A DNA stretch of 64,000 nt. Origin: Paracoccaceae bacterium. Lineage in GTDB: Bacteria; Pseudomonadota; Alphaproteobacteria; Rhodobacterales; Rhodobacteraceae. Positions within the stretch are counted from its first letter, which is position 1. Each line of letters starts with the position of its first letter. The stretch covers positions 1-64,000 of the forward strand of contig PAQV01000060.1 in NCBI GenBank assembly GCA_002709405.1, given 5' to 3'. Both the position numbers and the translations under genes were made by a program. Below are positions 17,776-26,187 of the stretch, piece by piece. Below the pieces are notes generated by a model that saw only the letters and a list, made by a program, of their open reading frames with translations, did no database searches and was not told the origin of the DNA.

Positions 17776-18987
17776 TCAGCATTCGGGCGCGGCCTGGACC
17801 AGCCCCGCGCCAAAGACAGTGTCCCGGCCCGGCAGGCCCAGGTCCATCGCCTGCGCCCCCAGCGCCTTGCGGATCTTGGCGGTCGGCGCGCCGTAAAGGC
17901 CCGGATCGGAAGCGATGCGGGCAGTCACGAACGGAACCGCCATCGAGGTCCCCGACACGAACCGGCCCGCGCCCTCGACATCGACATAGATGTCCACGCC
18001 GGGTGCCGCCGCATCCACATGGGCCCCGCGCACGGCCTGGCGATAGATCTCGCCCCGCGCATCCACCGCCGTCACCGCGATCACGTTGGCCAGGGCCGCC
18101 GGATAGCGCGGAGCCGATCCGGCCCCGTCATTGCCCACGGCGGCCACGATGGTCATGCCCTCGGCCACGGCCCGGTCGACGCCCCGGTCCAGCAGCTTGT
18201 TGTAGGGCCCGGCCAGGCTGATGTTGACCAGCTGCACATCGTTCTCGGCCATCCAGTCCAGAGCCTTCAGGATCGAATCCACCCCGGCCTCGTTGCGCCC
18301 GCGCGCAGAGGTGCCGATGACCGACGCGCTGTAAAGCTCGGCCCCGTGCAGCCGGGCCGGGTCCAGCAGGACGGCGGCGACTTCGGTGCCATGGCGGTCG
18401 GCGCTGGTGCCGCCGCGCGCGAAGCTGGCCGTATGGATGCGCGCGCCGCGGGACGCGGCCAGGGCTGGATCGACACCGGTATCCAGCATGCCCACCGGGC
18501 CCGCGGCCGGGCAGCCGCTGTCGGGCCAGTGCATCAGCTCGGTCGCGTAATCATAGCGGCTGGAGCCGGCGGCCGGGGCGTAGGCATGGTTGACACCGGC
18601 CGTGGCCGTGGTCTCGATCGTCTCCAGCGCGGCAATGGCCCCGGGCCCGTCCAGCGGCTGGGGAATGTCGAAGCGCAGCATCCACAGGCCCAGCCCCGGC
18701 AGGGCCGAGACATCGCGGGCGACAAAGCCCTGGGCCTGCGCCCCCGTGCTCAGCCGGGCGGCGGTGGCCTGCGAGGGCACCAGGGCCACGATCTCTCGAT
18801 CGTTAACCACGGTGGCGGCGTCAGCCCGGATCTCCTCGACAGGCGGCGGGTTGAGGTCGACCGTCTCACAGGCGCTCAGCAGCAGGGCCAGGACGGCGGG
18901 GGCGATGACTGGGCGCAGCCGGGTCCGCCAAGACGATGCGCGCCGGCCGGATGGGCCGCCCGTGTCCGATGCCGTCCGTTTTGTCAT
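17776..18987 (-). CDS. Subtilisin-like (S8) serine protease lipoprotein
   Basis: A 403-residue protease with a lipoprotein signal: the hydrophobic stretch at about 27-39 ends in LLSAC with Cys40 as the lipidation site, so it is probably membrane-tethered in the envelope. The catalytic triad is visible: Asp169 in GMLDTG, His199 in RHGTEV and Ser348 in GTSMA, with Asn286 as the oxyanion residue. The start at 18987 is chosen because it gives the lipoprotein signal directly. It lies upstream of the anti-sigma gene on the same strand and is a candidate for cleaving that protein's periplasmic domain. Confidence 0.85.
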   Translation of the reverse strand: MTKRTASDTGGPSGRRASSWRTRLRPVIAPAVLALLLSACETVDLNPPPVEEIRADAATVVNDREIVALVPSQATAARLSTGAQAQGFVARDVSALPGLGLWMLRFDIPQPLDGPGAIAALETIETTATAGVNHAYAPAAGSSRYDYATELMHWPDSGCPAAGPVGMLDTGVDPALAASRGARIHTASFARGGTSADRHGTEVAAVLLDPARLHGAELYSASVIGTSARGRNEAGVDSILKALDWMAENDVQLVNISLAGPYNKLLDRGVDRAVAEGMTIVAAVGNDGAGSAPRYPAALANVIAVTAVDARGEIYRQAVRGAHVDAAAPGVDIYVDVEGAGRFVSGTSMAVPFVTARIASDPGLYGAPTAKIRKALGAQAMDLGLPGRDTVFGAGLVQAAPEC

Positions 18988-19357
18988 GTTCCACGCTCCC
19001 TCGGCCCGGTGTTCACGCGGCCCCAGGGCCGCTGTCGTTGCCGAATGTCCGTTAACCGAAGACAGAAGTCGATGCCCGATGCACCCGATGGGCAAGTCAT
19101 TGCCCCAAGGCCAACACCAGAAAGTGTGCCTGTGCCCGGGCTTGGGGCAAGGTCTTGTAAACGGACCGAAGAACGGCCCGGAAGCATCGGAAAAGACGGC
19201 ACAAAAATGGCACAGTTGCAGGCGATGCACTGTGCGGCGCGGCACAATTCTTATCACGATGGCGTCGGAATATGATAGGATCACGCCGAGCCTGACGTGC
19301 AACGACATGTCCCGAGGCTACGAGCAGTCAATGACAAGAGTTAAAAAAGGACCGACC
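18988..19357. promoter_or_regulatory. Divergent intergenic region: S8 protease / secreted protein
   Basis: A 370-base non-coding region between divergent starts. It holds the 11-base motif shared with the sigma-gene upstream region (19048-19058, minus orientation) about 60 bases before the protease start. It also holds an A/T-richer part near 19245-19285 that probably carries the promoter of the secreted-protein gene. No gene seen. Confidence 0.5.
19048..19058 (-). promoter_or_regulatory. Second copy of motif CGGTTAACGGA, upstream of S8 protease
   Basis: Read on the minus strand this is identical over 11 bases to 16313-16323 and is followed in both places by A/C-rich bases then TCG. The distance of about 60 bases to the protease start fits a promoter or operator position. 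Confidence 0.35.
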
Positions 19358-19978
19358 ATGAAAGCAACGCATCTTGCCGTTGCCGCCTTTGTTGCGGCGA
19401 CTTCCCTGTTCGGCGCCACCAGCGCGTCGGCCGAACTGCGCCTGGCGACCCGTGTCGCCGACGCGCTGTCGAATTCCGTCGACAAGATCACCAGCCTGGC
19501 CACTCCGGAAGAGCGCGAAGCCTACGGTCTGCCGGCTGCCGGTGACACCTTTCACCTGTTTCAGACAGCGGGCGACTGGTTCATCTTCGTGAACGCCAAC
19601 ACCGGCACCTGCCTGGCCGAGAAGTTCGACGCCAACATGAACGCCGTCCAGTTCGGCAAGACCCAGGATGGCCAGGCGGCCTTCCTGGCCGTCTACACGC
19701 AGCTGCCGGAAGAATACCGCAAGGGCGGTCAGAAAACGACGCTGACCGTGGGCGATGTCAGCCAGACCGGCAAGCTGGGCCGCCGTCAGCGCGCCTCGGG
19801 CCAGGCCTATACCGGGGCCTACGTGACCTCGTCGTCCTACGATTTCCTGACCCAGGCCACCTATGCGACCAGCACGGTCAAGATGTGGCGCAAGGAGCTG
19901 GAAACGGTGATCAGCCTCGAGGGCAGCACCGAAGCCCTGCAGGCCACGCTGGATTGCAACGCCGCCCAGGGCGCATAA
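19358..19978 (+). CDS. Secreted protein of unknown function
   Basis: A 206-residue protein with a clear Sec signal peptide (MKATHLAVAAFVAATSLFG, cleavage after TSASA at about 25). The mature part has two cysteines, one in TGTCLAEKF and one in LDCNAAQGA near the C-terminus, which could form a disulfide. I do not recognise a family. The ATG at 19358 is preferred to one at 19331 because AAAAGGA precedes it and it starts the signal peptide directly. It is divergent from the protease lipoprotein and may be co-regulated. A strong terminator follows. Confidence 0.75.
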   Translation: MKATHLAVAAFVAATSLFGATSASAELRLATRVADALSNSVDKITSLATPEEREAYGLPAAGDTFHLFQTAGDWFIFVNANTGTCLAEKFDANMNAVQFGKTQDGQAAFLAVYTQLPEEYRKGGQKTTLTVGDVSQTGKLGRRQRASGQAYTGAYVTSSSYDFLTQATYATSTVKMWRKELETVISLEGSTEALQATLDCNAAQGA

Positions 19979-19996
19979 ACTTCACGACATGATGCG

Positions 19997-20035
19997 AAAC
20001 GGCCCGGCAGGGGGAACAACTCTGCCGGGCCGTTT
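19997..20035. terminator. Bidirectional intrinsic terminator
   Basis: A perfect 14-bp stem (19997-20010 with 20022-20035), an 11-base loop, A residues on the left and T residues on the right. It sits between the convergent secreted-protein gene (+) and rpe (-), and can stop transcription from both sides. Confidence 0.88.
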
Positions 20036-20058
20036 TCACGTTCTGATGGTGGGTTTGG

Positions 20059-20754
20059 TCAGGCGGCTTGCGCTGCGCCTTCGGCCGCCGCGCGGATGGC
20101 CGCGATATTGGCGCCGTAGGGGGCAGGGTCGGCGACCGAGCCGCCCTTGAACACGGCCGAACCCGCGACCAGCACGTCGGCCCCGGCAGCGGCGACGAGG
20201 GGGGCGGTGGTCGGGTCCACCCCGCCGTCGATTTCGATATGGACAGGGCGGTCGCCGATCATCTCGCGCAGGCGGCGGACCTTGGCCGTCATGTCGATGA
20301 ACTTCTGGCCGCCGAACCCGGGGTTGACCGTCATCACGCAGACCAGGTCCGCCAGGTCCAGCAGGTGCGCGATACTGTCGGCGGGCGTGCCGGGGTTCAG
20401 CGCGACACCGGCCTTCATGCCGGCCGCCCGGATCGCCTGCAAGGTGCGGTGGATATGCGGGCCGGCCTCGACATGGGCGGTCAGCACGTCGGCCCCGGCC
20501 TGGGCGAAGGCGTCGATATAGGGATCGACGGGCGCGATCATCAGGTGCACGTCCATCACGGTTTTCACATGCGGGCGGAAGGCCTTCACCGCGGGCGGGC
20601 CGAAGGTGAGGTTGGGCACGAAATGCCCGTCCATGACATCCACGTGGACCCAGTCGGCCCCCTGCGCCTCGATGGCCTGGATCTCGCGCCCGAAGTCGGC
20701 GAAATCCGCGGACAGGATCGACGGTGCGATCTTGATGGATCGGTCAAAAGTCAT
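20059..20754 (-). CDS. rpe: Ribulose-phosphate 3-epimerase
   Basis: A 231-residue TIM-barrel enzyme that interconverts ribulose 5-phosphate and xylulose 5-phosphate in the pentose phosphate pathway. Family motifs are all present: APSILSADF, HVDVMDGHFVPN (metal and catalytic residues), DVHLMI, VNPGFGGQKF (phosphate loop) and IDGGVDP. Length is normal. It is monocistronic, convergent with the secreted-protein gene and divergent from a small membrane-protein gene. Confidence 0.95.
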   Translation of the reverse strand: MTFDRSIKIAPSILSADFADFGREIQAIEAQGADWVHVDVMDGHFVPNLTFGPPAVKAFRPHVKTVMDVHLMIAPVDPYIDAFAQAGADVLTAHVEAGPHIHRTLQAIRAAGMKAGVALNPGTPADSIAHLLDLADLVCVMTVNPGFGGQKFIDMTAKVRRLREMIGDRPVHIEIDGGVDPTTAPLVAAAGADVLVAGSAVFKGGSVADPAPYGANIAAIRAAAEGAAQAA

Positions 20755-20782
20755 TGTGGCCTCCTGCGGCGCGGGGTCGGGC

Positions 20783-20814
20783 GATCGCGGTCAGTGGGCG
20801 GATCGCGGTCAGTG
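20783..20814. repeat. 14-bp direct repeat in the rpe promoter region
   Basis: GATCGCGGTCAGTG occurs at 20783-20796 and again at 20801-20814, an 18-base period, 29-60 bases upstream of the rpe start. Tandem half-sites at this position suggest a regulator-binding site, but none is identified. Confidence 0.5.
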
Positions 20815-20942
20815 TCCCTTGGGATCGGGGGCATGTAAAGACAAACGCCGGGCGGAGCAAGGCGGATGGGCGCGCCTGCGAGGGACAGGAAATCGGGAAC
20901 GTCCGGGCCTCATTGTGGTTCAGATATAAAAGGAGACCCGCG

Positions 20943-21320
20943 ATGAAACTCTTGTCCAGCCGACCTACAGAGACCCTGACTTCCACCAAGACCGCCATTG
21001 CAAGGCCGGTTCGCGATCGCCTTCCGGCCAACCATGACGGCCGGTGGACCCCGGTGGCCTATGCCGGGGGCATGCTGGCCCTGGGCGCGGCGCTGCTGGT
21101 GGCCAAGCCGAAGATCGGCCAGGTGCCCGAAGCCCGGCGCGGCGGCGATGCCCCGCGCCAGGGCCGTCTGCGCCGGGCCGCGCAGGTGGGCCGGGACGGA
21201 GCCCAGACCTTCACGCCGTCCAATGTCACCGATTCCATCGGCCGGTCGTTGATGGTGGGCGGAGCGGCCCTGATCCTGACCCGCCTGCTGGACGAGCTGA
21301 GCGGCCCCGACGGGACGTAA
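20943..21320 (+). CDS. Small hypothetical membrane-associated protein
   Basis: A 125-residue basic protein with one hydrophobic segment at about 39-54 (AYAGGMLALGAALLVAK) and a weaker one near SLMVGGAALILTRLL at the C-terminus. No family recognised. The start at 20943 is set by a strong AAAGGAG site; the reading frame extends upstream but without such a site. It is divergent from rpe. Its C-terminal stop is 18 bases from the end of the convergent acetyltransferase gene. Confidence 0.65.
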   Translation: MKLLSSRPTETLTSTKTAIARPVRDRLPANHDGRWTPVAYAGGMLALGAALLVAKPKIGQVPEARRGGDAPRQGRLRRAAQVGRDGAQTFTPSNVTDSIGRSLMVGGAALILTRLLDELSGPDGT

Positions 21321-21338
21321 CCGCACCTGCCACGGGGT

Positions 21339-21815
21339 TCAGGCCGTCTCTAGCTGGAACTTCAGGAATGTTTCACCGCCATGGGTGGCCTCTCCGGCGG
21401 GGTGCGCGCCCAGTCGGCGCAGCGCGCCCAGGTGGCGGCGCGAGGGTGGCAGCAGGAAGGTGATGTAGGGGATGCGCGGGTCGGCCCTGGCGAAATCGAG
21501 CGCGCGGGCGGTGATCGCCTGACCCAGCCCGAAGGCGTCTCCGGTCAGGACCAGCCCGAAATCCCACTCGTCGCCCTCTTTCTGGAACCCGCCCCAGCCC
21601 ACGTAGTGCCCGTCCGCCAGGATCGCCCAGTGGCCCAACCCGTCGCGCTCCCAGCAGGCCTCCTTGGCCTGAACGAAGGCCCGGGCGGTGGCGATGTCCC
21701 AGGGGGCCGTCAGCAGGGGCAGATGCGCGGCAATGCGCGGGTCGGACATGTGGGCGACAAGCGTGGGCAGGGGAATGTCGGTCAGGCGGGCGAAGGTGAT
21801 GTCTGGGCGGGGCAT
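21339..21815 (-). CDS. GNAT family N-acetyltransferase (RimJ/RimL-like)
   Basis: A 158-residue acetyltransferase. The layout follows RimJ/RimL-type GNATs: ITFARLTDIPLPTLVAHMSDP at the start, WAILADGHYVGWGGFQ as central strands, GLGQAITARALDFA for acetyl-CoA binding and YITFLLPPSRRHLGALRRLG near the end. It uses acetyl-CoA to modify an amine, with unknown substrate. It is transcribed on the minus strand downstream of the LysR gene with a gap of 116 bases, so it may or may not share its transcript. Confidence 0.78.
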   Translation of the reverse strand: MPRPDITFARLTDIPLPTLVAHMSDPRIAAHLPLLTAPWDIATARAFVQAKEACWERDGLGHWAILADGHYVGWGGFQKEGDEWDFGLVLTGDAFGLGQAITARALDFARADPRIPYITFLLPPSRRHLGALRRLGAHPAGEATHGGETFLKFQLETA

Positions 21816-21931
21816 GGGCGAACCGGTGCGACTGATATTGGCCGCTTCCTATGCAAGATCGGCACGGCGCGCAGCCCGGTCCACGCGGATGTGATGAGCG
21901 CCGGCCAGACCGTGAGGGCGCAGGGCGGTTG

Positions 21932-22828
21932 CTACAAAAGCCCGGCCGTGCGGATGTCGGCTTGGGCAAAGTCGATTAGGGCACGGACGCGCCGGGGCAG
22001 GGTGCGGCCTTCGAGATAGGCGGCGACAAGATCGTGGGGCGGGCCTTCCTGGCCGGGCAGCAGGCGCACCAGCCGACCGGTGTCCAGGGCATCGCCCAGA
22101 ACGAACTTCGGGCAATAGGAAATCCCCCGGTCGGCAATGGCCAGGTCGCGGGCCACGCGGGCGCTGTTGACCTGGAACCCGCCCGACACGCCGATCTCGA
22201 CGCTGTGCCCATCCGCGCGGAACACCCAGTTTTGGGCCCGCTGGCGGTTGGTGTCGATGATGCAGCGATGATCGGCCAGGTCCCGGGGGGCCTGCGGCGC
22301 GCCGTGGCGCTCCAGGTAGCCCGGGCCGGCCACCAGCCGGTTCTCGATCGCCCCCAGCTTGAGTGTTTTCATCGAGGTGACCTCTGTCACGCCGATCCGG
22401 AAGGCCAGGTCGATGCCGTCGCGGGCCAGGTCGGAATAGCTGTCGCTGAGCCTGAGGTCGATGGACAGGTCCGGGTGGGCCTCGGTGAAGCGGATCAGCA
22501 GGCCCTTCACGTAAAGCTCGCCGAAATCGAGCGGCGCGGTGATGCGCAGCGGGCCGGAAAACCCGACCGTTTCATCCGATACGGCCGCCAGCATGTCCGA
22601 CAGTTCATCCAGCAGGGCAGGCGCGCGGCGCATGAGGTCCTCGCCCGCAGGTGTCAGCCCGACCTTGCGCGTGGTGCGCTGGAACAGTCGGACGCCCAGC
22701 CGTTCCTCCAGCTCGGCCACGTATTTCGAGGTCAGCCGGTTGGACAGGCCCAGCCGCGCGCCGGCGGCGGTGAACGACCCGGTGCGGGCGGTGGCCACGA
22801 AGGCGTTGAGGCCGTCGAACAGGTCCAT
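21932..22828 (-). CDS. LysR family transcriptional regulator
   Basis: A 298-residue regulator. The N-terminal winged helix-turn-helix covers about 1-60 (FVATARTGSFTAAGARLGLSN), followed by the linker helix and the effector-binding domain (GPLRITAPLDFGELYVKGLL, then DLSIDLRLSDSYSDL). It belongs to the CrgA-like group. It is divergent, across 104 bases, from the extradiol dioxygenase and glutathionyl-hydroquinone reductase genes, so control of those in response to an aromatic or quinone is the likely role (inference). Confidence 0.88.
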   Translation of the reverse strand: MDLFDGLNAFVATARTGSFTAAGARLGLSNRLTSKYVAELEERLGVRLFQRTTRKVGLTPAGEDLMRRAPALLDELSDMLAAVSDETVGFSGPLRITAPLDFGELYVKGLLIRFTEAHPDLSIDLRLSDSYSDLARDGIDLAFRIGVTEVTSMKTLKLGAIENRLVAGPGYLERHGAPQAPRDLADHRCIIDTNRQRAQNWVFRADGHSVEIGVSGGFQVNSARVARDLAIADRGISYCPKFVLGDALDTGRLVRLLPGQEGPPHDLVAAYLEGRTLPRRVRALIDFAQADIRTAGLL

Positions 22829-22869
22829 CAGGCCATTCGGAACATTTCATGGATAGTCATTCCATATAA

Positions 22870-22886
22870 TCCCCATTTCATGGGGA
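22870..22886. promoter_or_regulatory. Inverted repeat in the LysR / dioxygenase divergent promoter
   Basis: TCCCCA and TGGGGA form six-base arms around TTTCA in an A/T-rich 104-base divergent gap. The position, about 42 bases from the LysR start and 46 from the dioxygenase start, suits a LysR operator. Not proven. Confidence 0.45.
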
Positions 22887-22932
22887 ATGGGCAAGCGCCA
22901 TATGTCAGGCATCACAGGAAAGGAGCCTCGCG

Positions 22933-23754
22933 ATGTCGGTTGCACGCGATCTGGAAAAGCTGAAGGACAGCCTGGCGGCATCGGATCGGATGCCCGTGGT
23001 TTTCCTGGGCCATGGCAGCCCGATGAACGCCATCGAAGACAATGCCTATTCGCGCAGCTGGTCGCGGCTGGGCCAGACCTTGCCGCGCCCGCAGGCGATC
23101 CTCGTGGTGTCGGCGCACTGGATGACGAAGGGCACGACCCTGGTCGACGTGTCGGCCATGCCGCGCACGATCCACGATTTCTACGGCTTCCCCGACGAAC
23201 TGTTTGCCCAGCAATACCCGGCGGCAGGCGCGCCTGACCTGGCGCGCGAGGTGACGACCTTGCTGGCCAGCCACCATGCCGAGGATGACGACCGCTGGGG
23301 GCTGGACCACGGGGCCTGGTCGGTGCTGACCTGGCTTTACCCCCAGGCCGACGTGCCGGTGTTCCAGCTGTCCATCGACATCACCCAGGACCTGGCCTGG
23401 CACGTCGAGATCGGCCGGCTTCTGTCGGACCTGCGCAATCGCGGGGTGCTGATCCTGGGCTCGGGCAACGTGGTGCACAACCTGCGGGCCATGCGGATGG
23501 GCGGCAAGCCCTACGACTGGGCGATGGAATTCGACCACCATTTCGCCGACCGCCTGAATGACCGCGACCTGGGCGCGATTTCCGACCGCAAGGGCATGGG
23601 AGAACTGTTGCGCATCGCCCATCCCTCGCTGGAACATTACCTGCCGGCGCTGACCGTTGCCGGCGCCTCGGACGAGCGGGACCAGCTGGTGTTCATGACC
23701 GACACCATCGACCTGGCCTCGGTGTCGATGCGCAGCTTCGTGTTTCACGGCTGA
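22933..23754 (+). CDS. Extradiol aromatic ring-opening dioxygenase, LigB/DODA (YgiD) family
   Basis: A 273-residue class III extradiol dioxygenase of the 4,5-DOPA dioxygenase group. Metal and active-site histidines are visible in VFLGHGSPMNAIED, VVSAHWMT, LDHGAWSVL and GSGNVVHNL. Such enzymes cleave catecholic rings with non-haem Fe(II) or Zn. AAGGAG lies nine bases before the ATG. The next gene, a glutathionyl-hydroquinone reductase, follows after 20 bases, so the pair likely handles a catechol/quinone substrate under the divergent LysR regulator. The substrate is not known. Confidence 0.87.
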   Translation: MSVARDLEKLKDSLAASDRMPVVFLGHGSPMNAIEDNAYSRSWSRLGQTLPRPQAILVVSAHWMTKGTTLVDVSAMPRTIHDFYGFPDELFAQQYPAAGAPDLAREVTTLLASHHAEDDDRWGLDHGAWSVLTWLYPQADVPVFQLSIDITQDLAWHVEIGRLLSDLRNRGVLILGSGNVVHNLRAMRMGGKPYDWAMEFDHHFADRLNDRDLGAISDRKGMGELLRIAHPSLEHYLPALTVAGASDERDQLVFMTDTIDLASVSMRSFVFHG

Positions 23755-23774
23755 GACCGAGAAGGAGACCCGAG

Positions 23775-24734
23775 ATGCTGATCGAGGGAAAATGGACGGA
23801 CAACTGGCAGCCGGTGCAGAAGGCCGACGACAAGGGGCGGTTCGTGCGCCAGGTGTCCAGCTTTCGCAACTGGGTGACGCCCGACGGCGCGGCCGGGCCC
23901 ACGGGCGAGGGCGGTTTCGCGGCCGAGCCCGGGCGGTACCGGCTGTATGTCGCGCTGATCTGCCCCTGGGCCTCGCGGGCGCTGATGGCCCGGGCGCTGA
24001 AAGGGCTGACAGAGGTCATTCCGGTGACGGTGGTCAACCCGGTGCTGACGGACCAGGGCTGGCAGTTCGGGGGCTATCCGGGGGCCGAGGACGATCCGCT
24101 GTTCGGGTCCTCCTACATGCATGAACTGTACACGCGGGCCGATCCGCATGTGTCGGGCCGGGCCACGGTGCCGGTGCTGTGGGACATGCAGCGCAACGTG
24201 ATGGTCAACAACGAAAGCGCGGACATCGTGCGGATGTTCGACACCGCCTTTGAAGGGATCGTGCCCTCGGACCTGCGGCTTTATCCCGATGACCTGGCCG
24301 CCCGGATCGACGATCTGAACCCGCGCCTCTACGACATGCTGAACAACGGGGTCTACAAGGCCGGTTTTGCCTCGTCGCAAGAGGCCTATGACGAGGCCGT
24401 CGACGGCGTGTTCACGATGCTGGACGAGCTGGAGGACCGGCTGACCGGGGACTTCATCTTTGGCGATCGGCTGACCGAAACCGACCTGCGGGCCTTCGTG
24501 ACCCTGATCCGGTTCGATGCAGCCTACCACGGGATCTTCAAGACCAACCGGCGCGAGATCGCGTCCTATCCGCGGCTGTCGGCCTACCTGGAACGGATGG
24601 TCAACCTGCCCGGCGTGCGCGAGACGGTGAACCTGGATCACATCGTGGCCGGGTATTACTCGATCAAGGCGCTGAACCCGAACGGCATCCGGCCGACCGG
24701 CCCGGCCCATGTGCACGCGCTGTTGAACGGCTGA
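23775..24734 (+). CDS. Glutathionyl-hydroquinone reductase (Xi-class GST, YqjG-like)
   Basis: A 319-residue Xi-class glutathione transferase that reduces glutathionyl-hydroquinones. The catalytic cysteine is Cys63 in ICPWASRALM, the diagnostic CPWA motif. GSSYMHELYTRADPHVSGRATVPVLWD is the usual thioredoxin-fold segment, and the C-terminal helical domain holds FGDRLTETDLRAFVTLIRFD. It is probably co-transcribed with the extradiol dioxygenase, with GAAGGAGA as ribosome-binding site. A terminator follows at 24783-24818. Confidence 0.9.
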   Translation: MLIEGKWTDNWQPVQKADDKGRFVRQVSSFRNWVTPDGAAGPTGEGGFAAEPGRYRLYVALICPWASRALMARALKGLTEVIPVTVVNPVLTDQGWQFGGYPGAEDDPLFGSSYMHELYTRADPHVSGRATVPVLWDMQRNVMVNNESADIVRMFDTAFEGIVPSDLRLYPDDLAARIDDLNPRLYDMLNNGVYKAGFASSQEAYDEAVDGVFTMLDELEDRLTGDFIFGDRLTETDLRAFVTLIRFDAAYHGIFKTNRREIASYPRLSAYLERMVNLPGVRETVNLDHIVAGYYSIKALNPNGIRPTGPAHVHALLNG

Positions 24735-24782
24735 TATCAAAAGGTCGGGCGGCAAACGCGCCGACAGACGAGCCGAGGGAAA

Positions 24783-24818
24783 AAAGGCCGGACCTGCATC
24801 GCTGCGGGCCCGGCCTTT
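24783..24818. terminator. Bidirectional terminator between convergent operons
   Basis: A 9-bp stem (24783-24791 with 24810-24818), flanked by A on the left and ending in TTT on the right. It lies between the reductase gene (+) and the TRAP large-permease gene (-). Confidence 0.75.
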
Positions 24819-24843
24819 GCCGTGAGGGTCTGTCAGGGCCGGC

Positions 24844-26187
24844 TCAGTTTGACACCGAGGGCAGCCAAAGGGCGAGGGCGGGGAAGAAGGCCACCGCCAG
24901 CAAGACCCCGATCTGCATCAGTACAAAGGGGATGGCGCCCCGGTAGATCTCGGCGATGCCTGCGCCGGGAACCGACGAGCGCAGGTAGAACAGGGCCATG
25001 CCCACGGGGGGCGTCAGGAACGAGGTCTGCAGGCAGATCGCCAGCAGGATCGCCACCCAGACCGGATCGAAGCCGAAACTGGTCAGCAGGGGCATGACCA
25101 GGGGGGCGACGATCAAGACGATCTCCATCCAGTCAAGGAAGAAGCCCAGCAGGAAGACCACGAAGATCACGAAGGCCAGCACGCCATGGGGGCCAAGGGG
25201 CAGGGCGCGCAGGGCGGCCTCGATGGTTTCGTCGCCGCCGTAGCCGCGCAGCACGATGGAAAAGCACGCCGCCGCGAAGATCAGCATGTAAAGGAACGCC
25301 GTGGTGCGCCCGGTGGCATAGCAGACCTCGCGCAGCGAGGCCCAGTTCAGCCGGCCGTTCAGGGCCGCCAGCACCGTGGCCCCGGCCGCCCCGATGCCCG
25401 AGGCCTCGGTCGGCGAGGCGATGCCCGCCACGATGGACCCCAGCACCGCCAGCACCAGCGCCAGCGGGGCCAGAAGCGCGCCGGCAAAGTCCTTGATGGC
25501 CGCGCCCGCGGACAGTTTCGGCCCGTCGCGGGTGTATTTCGGCATGGCTCCGGGCACCAGCAGGGCGGTCACCACGATGAACAGCACGAAGATCAGCGCC
25601 AGCCCGGTGCCGGGGATCAGCGCGCCCATGAAGAGGTCTCCGACCGGGATGCGCAGCTGGTCGCCCATGACCACCAGCATGATCGACGGCGGGATCAGGA
25701 TGCCCAGGCAGCCCGTCGCCCCCACGGTCCCAAGGCTGACCGAGCGGTTGTAGCCGGCCTCGAACATGGTGGGCACGGCGATGGTGGCCAGCAGCACGAC
25801 CGAGGCCCCGATGATGCCCGTCGAGGCCGCCAGAACGACGCCGATGATGACAACCGCGATGGCCAGGCCTCCGGGGGCGGGGCCCAGTACGCCGCGCATG
25901 GATTTCAGCAGCCGTTCCGCCACACCGGAGCGGTCCAGCATGAAGCCCATGAAGATGAACATCGACATCGGTATCAGCGAATAGCTGGAAATCGTGTCGA
26001 AGATCCGGTTGGCCACGAAGCCGATCATGCGCAGCTCGGCCACGTCGGCGATGTTGAGCGGCTCGATCAGGGTGCCCAGGGCGGCAAAGGCCACGCCCAC
26101 GCCGCCCAGCACGAAGGCCACCGGGTAGCCGGAAAACAGCACGACCATGAAGGTCGAGAAGAACAGGAAGATGAAAAGGGCGTCCAT
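24844..26187 (-). CDS. TRAP transporter large permease, DctM type (TRAP-1)
   Basis: A 447-residue, 11-12-helix membrane subunit of a tripartite ATP-independent transporter, which carries the ion-coupled transport. Typical DctM stretches are visible: SLIPMSMFIFMGFML, GTVGATGCLGILIPPS, and the C-terminal LQTSFLTPPVGMALFYLR. The ATG at 26187 shares a base with the stop of the small-permease gene (TGATG), which fixes the start. The operon runs divergent to the iac-like cluster and may supply a related substrate. The substrate is unknown. Confidence 0.92.
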   Translation of the reverse strand: MDALFIFLFFSTFMVVLFSGYPVAFVLGGVGVAFAALGTLIEPLNIADVAELRMIGFVANRIFDTISSYSLIPMSMFIFMGFMLDRSGVAERLLKSMRGVLGPAPGGLAIAVVIIGVVLAASTGIIGASVVLLATIAVPTMFEAGYNRSVSLGTVGATGCLGILIPPSIMLVVMGDQLRIPVGDLFMGALIPGTGLALIFVLFIVVTALLVPGAMPKYTRDGPKLSAGAAIKDFAGALLAPLALVLAVLGSIVAGIASPTEASGIGAAGATVLAALNGRLNWASLREVCYATGRTTAFLYMLIFAAACFSIVLRGYGGDETIEAALRALPLGPHGVLAFVIFVVFLLGFFLDWMEIVLIVAPLVMPLLTSFGFDPVWVAILLAICLQTSFLTPPVGMALFYLRSSVPGAGIAEIYRGAIPFVLMQIGVLLAVAFFPALALWLPSVSN

